Below, one piece after another: positions 1-9,321 of a stretch of DNA of 64,000 nt (positions are counted from its first letter, which is position 1; each line of letters opens with the position of its first letter). Position numbers and translations under genes: made by a program. The notes under the pieces are model-generated. The model was not told where the DNA came from. It saw only the letters and a list, made by a program, of their open reading frames with translations, and did no database searches. Source of the DNA: Fremontodendron californicum (taxonomy: Eukaryota; Streptophyta; Magnoliopsida; Malvales; Malvaceae); contig JAULJL010000004.1 of assembly GCA_030761205.1 (NCBI GenBank), forward strand, positions 24,649,172 through 24,713,171, given 5' to 3'.

Positions 1-23
1 ATTAGTAAAAATTATATTTACAT

Positions 24-2807
24 CTAGTTATTTTCAAAACAAGGATCAGAAATAAAAACAACCTCTTCTTGAGTAACATGATTTTCCAAAAAGAGTTTGA
101 GTCTTTGTCCATTTACCTTGAATACGTTACCATTTTGAGGATTCTCAATGTCAACCGCTCCATAATGATACACATGCTTAACCACAAATGGGCCAGTCCA
201 TCTTGATCTCAACTTACCAGGAAATATGTGAAGTCTAGAATTATAAAGTAGAACTTTTTGCCCAACATCAAATGTTTTTCTTGAAATTAACTTGTCATGA
301 AAGGCTTTAGTTCTTTTTTTATGAATTTTAGAATTCTCATATGCATCATTTCTGAGTTCCTCAAGTTCATTTATGACTGGAAAAGTTTCATTCTCACCCA
401 AAAAGGAATATTTTAGCTCAGATGGCAATGGTTTTAAATCCAGCTTGGGCGGTTCAATAGTTGATGGTACAGTGACATTTGTGAATGATGGGAGTTCCTC
501 AAACTTTTGTTTCCAACGATGCTTGTCCTGAAAAGAATTTAACAAAGAATCAGTGTGTGAAATTTTTGAAGCATTATCAAACTCACATTCAATTAAATAA
601 GCTTCTAAAGGATCATGGAATGTGGTAGTGGTGAGATGTTCATGAACAAGTTCTTCAAGGAAATCCACTTCATGTACTTCTGAATCATCACCAGGTTGCT
701 TGCAAATGTTGAACACATTTAATTCTAAAGTCATATTTCCAAAAGAAATGTTCAAAATACCATTCCTGCAATTTATCAGAGCATTAGAAGTTGCAAGAAA
801 TGGACGGCCTAATATAACAGGAATTTGAACATTTGGATTTGAAACAGGATGTGTGTCCAAAACAATAAAATCAACAGGGAAGTAAAAATTTTCAATTTGA
901 ACCAAAACATCTTCAACTATCCCTCGAGGAATTTTTACAGAACGATCAGCTAGTTGAAGTGTAACAGGTGTTTCCTTGAGTTCACCTAAACCTAACTGTT
1001 GATAAACAGAAAAAGGCAAAAGATTAACACTAGCACCAAGATCAAGCAATGCATGTTCTATTCTAGTGTTTCCAATGATGCATGAGATTGTTGGACATCC
1101 AGGATCTTTGAATTTTGGTGGAGTAAGGTTCTGAATGATTGAGCTCACACTTTCCGTCAGAAATGCTTTCTTTTGTACATTATGTTTCCTTTTACTTGTG
1201 CACATGTCCTTCAAAAATTTAGCATAAGATGGAACTTGTTTGATTGCATCCAATAAAGGAATGTTAATCTTAACTTGTTTGAAAAGTTCATAAATTTTTG
1301 CATTTTGATTCAAATTCTTTATTGTTTGCAACCTTTGAGGAAAAGGAGCAGGATGCATACCTTTTTCTTTGTCCAAATTTTCAAGAAGTTCAGACTTACC
1401 ATCATCCTTACCATTACTTTTCGGAGGGGAAGGAGGATCTTGGTCTTTTGATGGAATGTTTTTGTCAATTGCCTTTCCACTTCGAAGAGTTGTGATAGAA
1501 CTGGCATTTTCCTGTTGAGTTTCATTGGAGCAAGAAACAAAACATTGAGTAGAAGGGTTAGGCTGAGGTTGAGCAGGAAACTTACCTTTTTCTTGAGTGC
1601 GTAATGAAGCTGTCAATGTGGACAAGGTGTTTTTGATCTCATTGATGTCCTGTGAAGTTTGGTTATTCACATTTGCTTGTGTTTGCATGAATGCTTGCAA
1701 TGTCTCTTCCAAGGTTTGTACACGTGAAGGTTGATTGGAAAAAGTGTTGCCCGGCTTTTGAGATTGTGGTACCTGAACATGATTATTATTCCGCCAACTG
1801 AAGTTGGGATGATCTCTCCATTCAGGGTTATACGTTTCAGAGTAAGGAGAAGGAAAAGGCTTTTTAAATGTGTTTATGGAATTTACTTGATCATGCAACG
1901 CTTCTTTAAGAATGGGAATGTTTGGACATTCAGAAGTGGGGTGTCCCATGATTTCACAAATTCCACAACTTTCTTCATTTTTAACCGTTTTGACTTCTTT
2001 TACTTCTCTAAGTTCCATGGCTTCAATTTTTCTAGCCAAATTAGCTATTTTAGCTTTTATCTCATCTTCTTGACTAAAATGATATTTACCTCTGTTAGAA
2101 ACAAGATTAGATCTATTGGAACTTTCAGATGAATTATCTGTGTGCCAGGCTTGAGAGTTATCTGCCAAATGGTCTAGGTAGTCAAAGGCTTCTTCAGGTT
2201 CTTTTTCTAGAAACTCACCGTTACACATTGTTTCAACAAATTGTTTAGTTTCGGGAGTTAAACTTTCATAAAAGAAACTAATAAGACGCCATTTTTCAAA
2301 ACCATGATGTGGACAAGAATTTAACAAATCTTTAAAACGCTCCCAGCACTGAAAAAATGCTTCATTTTGATTTTGATTGAAATTTTGAATCTGTCTTTTC
2401 AAAGCAGTAGTTTTATGTGCTGGGAAAAATTTCTTTAGAAACTCAGTTTGTAATTCTTGCCATGTGCCAATTGACCTTGGTTTTAAATTATGAAGCCAAA
2501 TTTTTGCTTTATCTTTTAAAGAAAAAGGAAATAATTTTAGCTTGACAATTTCATTTGTACATTGTTGGTCATTAAAGGTGACACATACATCTTCGAAGTC
2601 TTTTAGAAACGAGTAAGCACTTTCCGATTCTAACCCATGGAAATTTGGAAGCAAAGCTATCATACCTGGTTTAAAACGAAAGTTGTTTGCATTGAGAGGA
2701 AAAATAAAACAAGAGGGTGATGAGCTTCGAGTTGGTTGTAAGTAGTCACGCATGGTGCGTACTTGTCTGTTCTCATCTTCAGCATGAACACTTTCATTGT
2801 CAGCCAT
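24..2807 (-). CDS. Athila-type gag-protease polyprotein fused in frame to integrase C-terminus (RT/RNase H/integrase core deleted)
   Basis: The reading frame is uninterrupted. I chose the ATG at 2807 because it sits in a good plant context (ACCATGGC). The frame stays open upstream to an ATG at 2900, giving 958 codons, and residue numbers here follow that longer form. A retrotransposon gag domain spans about 85-250. A CCHC zinc knuckle uses C312, C315, H320 and C325. An aspartic protease has its DLGAS active site near 620-624 and ILGRPFLAT near 697. The linker that normally leads into RT (LKPLPSELKYSFLGENET) runs to about 840, then the protein jumps straight to ELEELRNDAYENS and the integrase tail (GPF region near 903). 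Something over a thousand codons of RT, RNase H and integrase core are therefore missing at about 370-380, yet the frame is preserved. The gag would form particles and the protease process them. Partner enzymes would have to be supplied in trans. Confidence 0.85.
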   Translation of the reverse strand: MADNESVHAEDENRQVRTMRDYLQPTRSSSPSCFIFPLNANNFRFKPGMIALLPNFHGLESESAYSFLKDFEDVCVTFNDQQCTNEIVKLKLFPFSLKDKAKIWLHNLKPRSIGTWQELQTEFLKKFFPAHKTTALKRQIQNFNQNQNEAFFQCWERFKDLLNSCPHHGFEKWRLISFFYESLTPETKQFVETMCNGEFLEKEPEEAFDYLDHLADNSQAWHTDNSSESSNRSNLVSNRGKYHFSQEDEIKAKIANLARKIEAMELREVKEVKTVKNEESCGICEIMGHPTSECPNIPILKEALHDQVNSINTFKKPFPSPYSETYNPEWRDHPNFSWRNNNHVQVPQSQKPGNTFSNQPSRVQTLEETLQAFMQTQANVNNQTSQDINEIKNTLSTLTASLRTQEKGKFPAQPQPNPSTQCFVSCSNETQQENASSITTLRSGKAIDKNIPSKDQDPPSPPKSNGKDDGKSELLENLDKEKGMHPAPFPQRLQTIKNLNQNAKIYELFKQVKINIPLLDAIKQVPSYAKFLKDMCTSKRKHNVQKKAFLTESVSSIIQNLTPPKFKDPGCPTISCIIGNTRIEHALLDLGASVNLLPFSVYQQLGLGELKETPVTLQLADRSVKIPRGIVEDVLVQIENFYFPVDFIVLDTHPVSNPNVQIPVILGRPFLATSNALINCRNGILNISFGNMTLELNVFNICKQPGDDSEVHEVDFLEELVHEHLTTTTFHDPLEAYLIECEFDNASKISHTDSLLNSFQDKHRWKQKFEELPSFTNVTVPSTIEPPKLDLKPLPSELKYSFLGENETFPVINELEELRNDAYENSKIHKKRTKAFHDKLISRKTFDVGQKVLLYNSRLHIFPGKLRSRWTGPFVVKHVYHYGAVDIENPQNGNVFKVNGQRLKLFLENHVTQEEVVFISDPCFENN

Positions 2808-2897
2808 GGTAGGAGTTGTATTAGAAAGATTACCTGAAAAAGTTTCACAATAAAATCTAACTAAACGATGAGATCTAAAATCACGTCGCCAAACAAG

Positions 2898-3088
2898 CAT
2901 AAAACAAAGTTAATATATAGATTAGGCGGTATAACCAGCCAATAAAAATAAAACAAAGTTAATATACAATATATAGAAAATTAGGCGGTATAACCAGCCA
3001 ATAAAAATAAAACAAAGTTAATATACAATATAAATATACAATATATAGAAAATTAGGCGGTATAACCAGCCAATAAAAATAAATATAC
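2898..3088 (-). repeat. Three-copy tandem repeat in the Athila leader
   Basis: A unit containing AACAAAGTTAATATA, an AATTAGGCGGTATAACCAGCC-like core and AATAAAAATA occurs three times between the primer binding site and gag. Copies two and three are longer by an added ACAATATATAG stretch. Leader repeats of this sort probably arose by slippage; no function is evident. Confidence 0.8.
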
Positions 3089-3115
3089 TTATAAACTTAT
3101 ATACTTAGTATTGCT

Positions 3116-3133
3116 TCCCTGGCAACGGCGCCA
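3116..3133 (-). other. Primer binding site, tRNA-Asp type
   Basis: The minus strand reads TGGCGCCGTTGCCAGGGA six bases downstream of the LTR end. It matches the complement of the plant tRNA-Asp 3' end (CAACGGCGCCA) except for one base in the distal part. This fixes the element's orientation and the inner LTR boundary. Confidence 0.85.
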
Positions 3134-3139
3134 AAAACT

Positions 3140-4641
3140 TGATGGAGACTCAATTAAGAGTTGTAAACCCAAGTGCAGGTTATGTTCAAGTAATAAATTC
3201 TCGGGTGTCCGAGGTCGAACCACAGGGAAGCGTATTATTAAGTATAAGTTTATAAATATATAAGAAAAATAAAGTAAACAAGATATTAGGGAATCAACAA
3301 CAAAACAAGATAAACAAGATATTAGAGAACAAAATAAACAAAATAAAATTAAAGAAATTAAACAAGATATAAAAAACAATAAGAAAAGATGTTGAGGTTA
3401 GAGAATCCACTCTTGGTGTTATGCTAAGATTAATCTTGTTTTATTACACAATTGAAATTCACACATAAGGGAGATTCCAATCGGAAGGTTTAGCAATTCA
3501 GTCCAAATTGTCCAACGTCCATAGCATATGATATTATGTTCATTTGGTGTCCTCAAAACTCACAAAAAGAGTCCAAGCATTCCTTATGCCAAGGTATATG
3601 TCTACAACAAATCAAGGTTATGAAACCAAGCATTTATTGTGCCATTTTCATTGTCAATAATGAATCAAGATCCCTACTTTGCAAGTATGATTTTAAACCA
3701 AAAGAAAATATTATCTATACTAGTGTTTATAAATGATGATTCATTTTAGCTCATGTTTAAGAGACTAACCTTAGCATTTACCAAGAGCTTCACCTCATCA
3801 CCTCAACAATATGATTAGCAACACATACTAGATATGAATAAAATGAAAATAAATGTAAGAAGCATAAGTAAATAAAAAAAGAAAACTAGAGAAAGGAAAG
3901 AAGAAGAAAACTTAGAGAATTTTATTACAATGGCTAATATCCTACCAATGTACAATAATGCTCATCCAAGGCCCTCTATTTATACACATTTTGGAGAGCT
4001 AAATGACAAGAGACAAGCTTTATAAATTTCAAAGGTAGGTATAATAGGTGGGTGCATTTTTCTAACAATTTTCGTCATATTGTATGACAATTCTGATCAG
4101 CCAGCTTGATGGTCGATTTTGTCAATATTGGAGGCTCGATCTGATCAAATTGTCTTCTAGAAAAATATACTCCTATCAGTTACGGATCCACAGCCGTTGG
4201 AATCAGATCATTTGCTCATGTGGATCGGAAGATATGGTCAAAATACCAAAACAGGTCAGCACAGACGTCATTGCACATCAGCCAACTTGATGGTCGATTT
4301 CGCTAGGGAAAACGACTCCGTTTCAAGAAGTGTAAAACATGAAAAAGATAGATATGCCTCTTAAATTTGCACTGTAAAAAATTCAGCCTTATTGCTTCAG
4401 TGAAACTCCAGATATAGCGGATATGGCAAAAGGTGTCGGAACTGGAACTGAACTGGATTTGCCCTTAATTGTTGATTTAACCTAGTAATCTGAAATCACT
4501 CAAAGAAACTCGTGAAAAACACCAAATTACATAAAAATATAAAATATCATAAACACAATTAGACTAAGCAATAATAACTCGTATTTGACACAAAACAATA
4601 ATAAAACATAACTAAGAACTATATAATTATACGAGTTATCA
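3140..4641 (-). mobile_element. 5' LTR of the Athila-like element
   Basis: The LTR is about 1.5 kb. On the minus strand it begins TGATAACTCG at 4641 and ends CATCA at 3140, six bases before the primer binding site. It contains a TATA box followed by an AATAAA-type signal about 50 bases downstream. Near its 3' end is the CCCTGTGGTTCGACC-like stretch common in Athila LTRs. The small plus-strand ORFs in this span have no protein support. Confidence 0.8.
3977..3984 (-). promoter_or_regulatory. TATA box of the Athila LTR
   Basis: The minus strand reads TATAAATA followed by GAGGGC. An AATAAAA polyadenylation-type signal follows at about 3921-3927, so the transcript start and R region should lie between them. 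Confidence 0.7.
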
Positions 4642-5929
4642 GCTGCCATCTACAGCTTGACAGTAAAGTTCTAGACCTCCAGGGGAATCGTTTACATGAA
4701 AACAAACCAACAAACAGTGCACCAATGCCATATTTTATCTATACAGCTAGCCAAAAAAAAATCAGGGCGAACAGAAGATATAGATCGATGCCGATAGTCG
4801 GAGGCTAGGGGGCAAATGGCAGATGCCCAAGTCAGCTTAATTGACAAGAGCACCCTCACTAGAAAGCCTAGATAATATGGCAAATGCTAGCTAGTACAAA
4901 GCAAAGCCCGCAGAACAGACAACGACGATCCCCTTGTACCTAGAAAACCCCGCCAGGGCAACCCAGGTTGGCTCATCTCTGGAAGACCAAGAGAGGTAGC
5001 CTTTGGTATACATGCTACAGGAAAATGCTGATATTTTTGCATGGTTAGCGGCTGACATGTCGGGCATAGATCCAGGCATCATTACCCACTCTTTGAATGT
5101 GGACCCAACAGCAAAACCGGTTAGACAGAAGAAGCGATAGTTCGCCCCAGAGAGGGTTCGGGCAATCAGACAATAAGTTGAGTAATGCTTGCCGCTGACT
5201 TCATAATAGAAGTAAGATATCTAGATTGGCTGTCGAATATGGTAATGATGAAGAAGGCCAGTGGCGAATGTGCGTAGATTTCACAGACTTGTATAAAACC
5301 TGCCCTAAAAACAGTTCTCCTCACCCTCCATAGATCGTTTGGTCGACTCCTCAACAGGGCATAAGTATCTAAGTTTCATGGATGCCTTCTCCGGGTACAA
5401 CTAGATCAGAACGAACCCAGATGATCAGGACAAAACGCCATTCATCATGGAAGAAGGCATGTTCTGCTACCAAGTAATGCCCTTTGGACTAAAGAAGCTG
5501 GAGCAACCTACCAGAGGTTGGTAAACAGACTTTTCAAAGAATAGATTGGGTGAACTAAGGAAGTCTATGTAGACGACATGTTGGTCAAAAGAACATATTT
5601 GACCTATACATTATTTACCTAGAAAAGGTCTTCAGTATCCTCAGAAAGCACAACATGAGACTAAACCCTGAAAAACGTGCATTTGCAGTAGGGGCGGCAA
5701 AATTCCTCGAATTCATGGTCTCAAGTAGGGGAATCAAAGCCAACCCAGAAAAGATCTAGGCGATCTTTGACATGCACCCCCGAAAACCACTAAAGAGATG
5801 CAAAGGCTCATGGGCAGAGTAGTCGCCTTGAACAGATTTGTCTTCAAAGTGGCCGACAAGTGTTTGCCTTTCTTCAAGGTGCTCAGAGGAGCTTCAAGGT
5901 ACTAATGGAATGAAAATTGCCAAAAGGCA

Positions 5930-6340
5930 TTGGAAGAACAGAAGAGGTACTTATGCTCGCCACCCCTATTGACCAGCCTTTCGTCGGGTGCTCTGTTGTG
6001 CATCTATCTAGAGGCCTCGGATGAGATAGTAGCAACTGTATTAATAAAAGAAGAACAGGCTCGCCAGATCCTCGTGAATTATGTCAGTCGAGCCCTACAT
6101 AATGGGGAGATCAATTACACCTGGTTGGAAAAAATAACATTCGCCCTAGTGGTATCAGCCAGACGACTGCGGCAGTATTTTCAGGCCCATCTCATCATAG
6201 TATTGACAGACCAACCATTCAGAGAAGTTTTACAGAAAATAGGCACATCTGGCAGGATGGCTAAGTGGAGCATTAATCTCAGCGAGTTCGAGTTGGAGTT
6301 GGAGTATAGGCCAAGGAAGGCTATCAAGGTCAGGCCTTAG
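5930..6340 (+). pseudogene. RNase H domain fragment of Tat pol
   Basis: A 136-codon open stretch matches the RT-connection/RNase H part of Ty3/gypsy pol: LCIYLEASDEIVATVL near the start, then NYVSRALHNGEINYTWLEK, LTDQPFREVL and FELELEYRPRKAIK. The normal motif YYVSKAL..ETRYT.LEK is recognisable. It is one open piece within a broken pol, not a free-standing gene; the apparent ATG is internal to the domain. Confidence 0.75.
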
Positions 6341-6509
6341 CAGACTTTATAGCCAAATGCTCTTTCACTAGTGGCATCACAACACCAGTCCACTACCTAG
6401 AAGAGCCCCCACCGAACCCCAAGGAACAGGAACTACCACTACTACCCAAAGCCAATACTAATACAGAAACCCCTACAGGTAGAGCCCGTCCTCGAAGGTA
6501 CTTGGACGC

Positions 6510-6870
6510 TATATGTGGATGGATCCTCAGGAAAAGAGGAATCAGGAGCTAGAATTCTATTGACAGACCCGCAGGGAAACAAATGGCAATATGGGATATC
6601 ATTCGGTTACCCCACCTCAAATAATACAGCAGAATACGAGCCCTCTTGGCAGGGTTAGAGCTAGCACTAAAACTCCAGGCATCAAGATTTCTTGTGTCAA
6701 CCGACTCCCAGCTAGTTGCGAGACAAGTCAATGGGGAATACGAAGTCAAGGAGTCGGCCTTGGTAAAATACCACAAGCTGGTGCCGGATTTCAAACAACG
6801 ATTTAATCAGCTAACCATGAAATAGATCGTCAGAGAAGAAAACACTAGGGTAGACTCATTATCCAAGCTC
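6510..6870 (+). pseudogene. Second, archaeal-type RNase H domain of Tat pol
   Basis: Reading across frameshifts, the sequence gives YVDGSSGKEESGARILL, NNTAEYE, then a VSTDSQLVARQVNGEYE stretch. The acidic residues of DGSS, AEYE and TDSQ are the usual RNase H catalytic set. A second RNase H after the first is diagnostic of Tat/Ogre-lineage elements. Confidence 0.75.
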
Positions 6871-7424
6871 ACCTTAGCCATTAAGATCAGATAGAGAGGA
6901 AAGATCCTCCTCGAACACTGCCCCGCACCAAGCCACCAAATGGGGGAAGAAGTCACCCACATCACCAACGGCCAGAGTTGGTTAAAACCTATTACTAATT
7001 TTCTCACAAATGAAACCTCGCCATATGATCTAAAAGAACAAGCTAAACTAAGAAGAAGGGCAGCCAGATAGGGGTCTTATACAAAAAATCCTTTAGTGAG
7101 CCCTGTTGAGATGCTTGGAACCAACAAAGGCTGATTATGTCCTCCGGGAAATCCGCGAAAGAGTATGTGGAAATCACATGGGGTGCTTTAGCACAGAAAG
7201 CGTAGAGACAAGGATTCTACTGGCCAACCATGAAAAAAGACACTACAGAAATGGTCAAGAGGTGTGACAAGTGCCAGAAGTTCGCCGCAATACCAAGACA
7301 ACCAGCAGAATCACTAAACCAACTGTCGAGCCCTTGGCCATTTGCCATGTAGGGCTTTGATATCTTGGGACCTTCCCTATCGCCATCAGACCGCCGAAAC
7401 AGGTCACCAGATCACATCAGCTCG

Positions 7425-8025
7425 AATACCGGTTATGTTCTGATACTGGTACGTATCGTTATCGGTGTGTTTCGACGTACCGTTTCGGGTTTACCGGTAT
7501 TTTTCAAATATTTTTCATATATCTATATGTATAACCTATTTTCAAGTTTCTTAATAAAATATATATTATATACACATGCAAATATACATCCATTACATGC
7601 ATATATATGTTTTTATGCAAATATAAATTTTAAATATTTAATATCTAAAATTTTTAAACATCATATAGGTAAAATAAATGTTAAAAAATATAGTAAATTA
7701 TTATTAATTATGTTCAATAGCCTAATTTAATGAACATATTTTATTTGTAAATGTAATTATGAAAAAAATAAAAATGATAATGATACAAAAAATATTAAAA
7801 CTGGTTAAAAAAATCAAATAAATGATTTTTTTTAAATTAAAAAAATCAAAATCTTGTATCAACCGTTACGGACCGGTACATACTGGTACTGACCGGTATT
7901 GATTGGTACAGACCGGTACAGGCCGGTACGACCATTATGGGCCAGTACCAAAATCGAAACGGAACTAAAAGCTGTCTGTACCGGTTTAGTTAAAAACTGG
8001 GATGTACCAGTACGATACCGACCAC
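7425..8025 (+). mobile_element. AT-rich insertion with CCGGTAC-type subterminal repeats replacing the integrase core
   Basis: Integrase reads to about 7420 (FDILGPS region) and resumes at about 8027 (AKYYNSKVKNRKF). Between them is about 600 bp that is not integrase. Its outer 100-150 bp on both sides are rich in ACCGG/CGGTAC/TACTGGTAC motifs in both orientations, while its middle is very AT-rich. Clustered subterminal motifs flanking an AT-rich core suggest a small non-autonomous DNA transposon. I could not find clean terminal inverted repeats or a TSD, so the family is unknown. About 200 integrase codons are also missing. Confidence 0.5.
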
Positions 8026-8267
8026 CATGCGCCAAGTACTACAACTCCAAAGTGAAAAACAGAAAGTTCCAAGTTGGTGACCTCGTCCTCAGAAATTGTG
8101 AAGCTAGTAGACCAACAGGCGAACAAGGAAAGATGGCCCCGAATTGGGAAGGCCCATACAATGTGGTAAAAAATATTGGTTTCGGAGCCTATGCACTCGA
8201 ACGAATAGATGGAAGCCATGTACCAAGAACTTGGAATGCAATCCACCTAAATAAGTACTTTTTGTAA
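7899..8267 (+). pseudogene. Integrase C-terminal domain fragment of Tat pol
   Basis: The real integrase part starts near 8027 with AKYYNSKVKNRKFQVGDLVL and continues through GKMAPNWEGPYNVV to PRTWNAIHLNKYF and a stop. The upstream part of this open frame is translated insertion sequence. The fragment marks the end of pol. Confidence 0.75.
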
Positions 8268-8359
8268 CCTTGTACATATTTTCCATTATTACATAATACA
8301 AGTTTACAACGCATTTTGCAGGTACCAACTCACCATTGTTGATACTTTTTAGTGCATCA

Positions 8360-9130
8360 ACAGCCTCTAACTAGCTCTCTCATGCGTTCACGCACGTTTG
8401 CTTGCCTTGAGACACCGTGTAACACGCTCATCAACCTCTAACTGGCACTCTATGCGTTCACGCACGTGTGCTCGCCTTTTCAAAAGCCTCTAACGGCTCT
8501 CTCATACGTTCACGCACATGTGCTCGCCTTGGGACACTGTGTCACACTCTCAATAGCCTCTAACTGGCACTCTCATGCATTCACACACGTGTGCTCCTCT
8601 ATCGACACCGTGTAACACCTTTAACAGCCCCTAACTAGCTCTCCTATGCATTCACACACTTGTGCTCGCCTTGCGACACCATGTAACACGCTCAACAACC
8701 TCTAACTAGCTCTTTCATGAGTTCACGCACGTGTGCTCGCCTTGCGACATCATGTAACACGCTCAACAGCCTCTAAGTGGCTCTCTCATGTGTTCACGCA
8801 CATGTGCTCGCCTTGCGACACCATGTAACACGCTTAACAACCTCTAACTAGCTCTCTCATGCGTTCACGCACGTGTGCTCGACTTACGACACCGTGTAAC
8901 ATGCTCAACAGCCTCTAAGTGGCTCTCTCATGCGTTCATGCACGTGTGCTCGCTTTGCGACACCGTGTAACATGCTCAAAAGCCTCTAACTGGCTCTCCC
9001 ATGTGTTCACGCACGTGTGCTCGTCTTGCGACATAGTGTAACATGCTCAATAGCCTCTAACTGGCTCTCTCATGCATTCATACACATGTGCTCGCCTTGT
9101 GACACCTTGTAACACGCTCTACGATCTCTA
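8360..9130 (+). repeat. 71-bp minisatellite, about 11 copies
   Basis: The phrase CCTCTAAC(T)GGCTCTCTC starts each unit, followed by ATGCGTTCACGCACGTGTG and CTCGCCTTGCGACACCGTG. Successive starts at 8557, 8628, 8699, 8770, 8841, 8912, 8983 and 9054 are almost all 71 bases apart. One early copy (8435-8486) is shortened to about 52. It lies between the pol stop and the antisense ORF, where Tat elements often carry tandem repeats. Confidence 0.9.
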
Positions 9131-9321
9131 CAAAACACAAAGTCTAACACCTCGCCAAGTGGCATCTAGACAATTATCTACAAAACATAGGTATCACTCA
9201 TGAAGGTGGCCCACTAGAATTTATCGACAACTCCAACTCAAAAAGAAAGCAAATACACAAGAGTAAAAGAAACAACAACACCAAACACATATGAGGCAAA
9301 CATAAAAATTTCATTAAAACT

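Larger units (their letters stand above)
1..4641 (-). mobile_element. Athila-like Ty3/gypsy retrotransposon, 5' part; 3' LTR lies outside the window
   Basis: Read on the minus strand the order is 5' LTR (4641 to 3140), primer binding site (3133-3116), leader with tandem repeats, then one long gag-protease-integrase-tail ORF ending at 24. The LTR starts TGATAACTCG and ends CATCA. The Athila assignment rests on the gag sequence, the protease with DLGAS active site, the ILGRPFLAT motif and the integrase tail FPGKLRSRWTGPF, all typical of that lineage. The element sits inside pol of a Tat element, whose sequence starts directly at 4642. The second LTR and left TSD are beyond the window edge, so completeness cannot be judged. 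RT, RNase H and the integrase core are absent, so it cannot be autonomous. Confidence 0.85.
5029..8267 (+). pseudogene. Tat-type pol pseudogene (RT, RNase H, aRNase H, integrase)
   Basis: RT begins near 5029 with a DIFAW-like motif, then GIDPGIITHSLNVDP and FAPERVRAI. The RT core follows with RMCVDFTDLYKTCPK near 5265, MDAFSGYN near 5380 and the YVDDML catalytic motif near 5570. RNase H follows at 5930-6340, archaeal-type RNase H at about 6510-6870, the integrase zinc finger at about 7200-7300, and the integrase tail at 8027-8267. Stops interrupt RT repeatedly, and the integrase catalytic core is missing behind an insertion. This is a dead copy. Confidence 0.85.

Noticed and set aside
8360..9130. 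CRISPR-like array appearance
   Set aside because: Units are contiguous 71-bp tandem copies with no unique spacers and no cas genes, in plant DNA.
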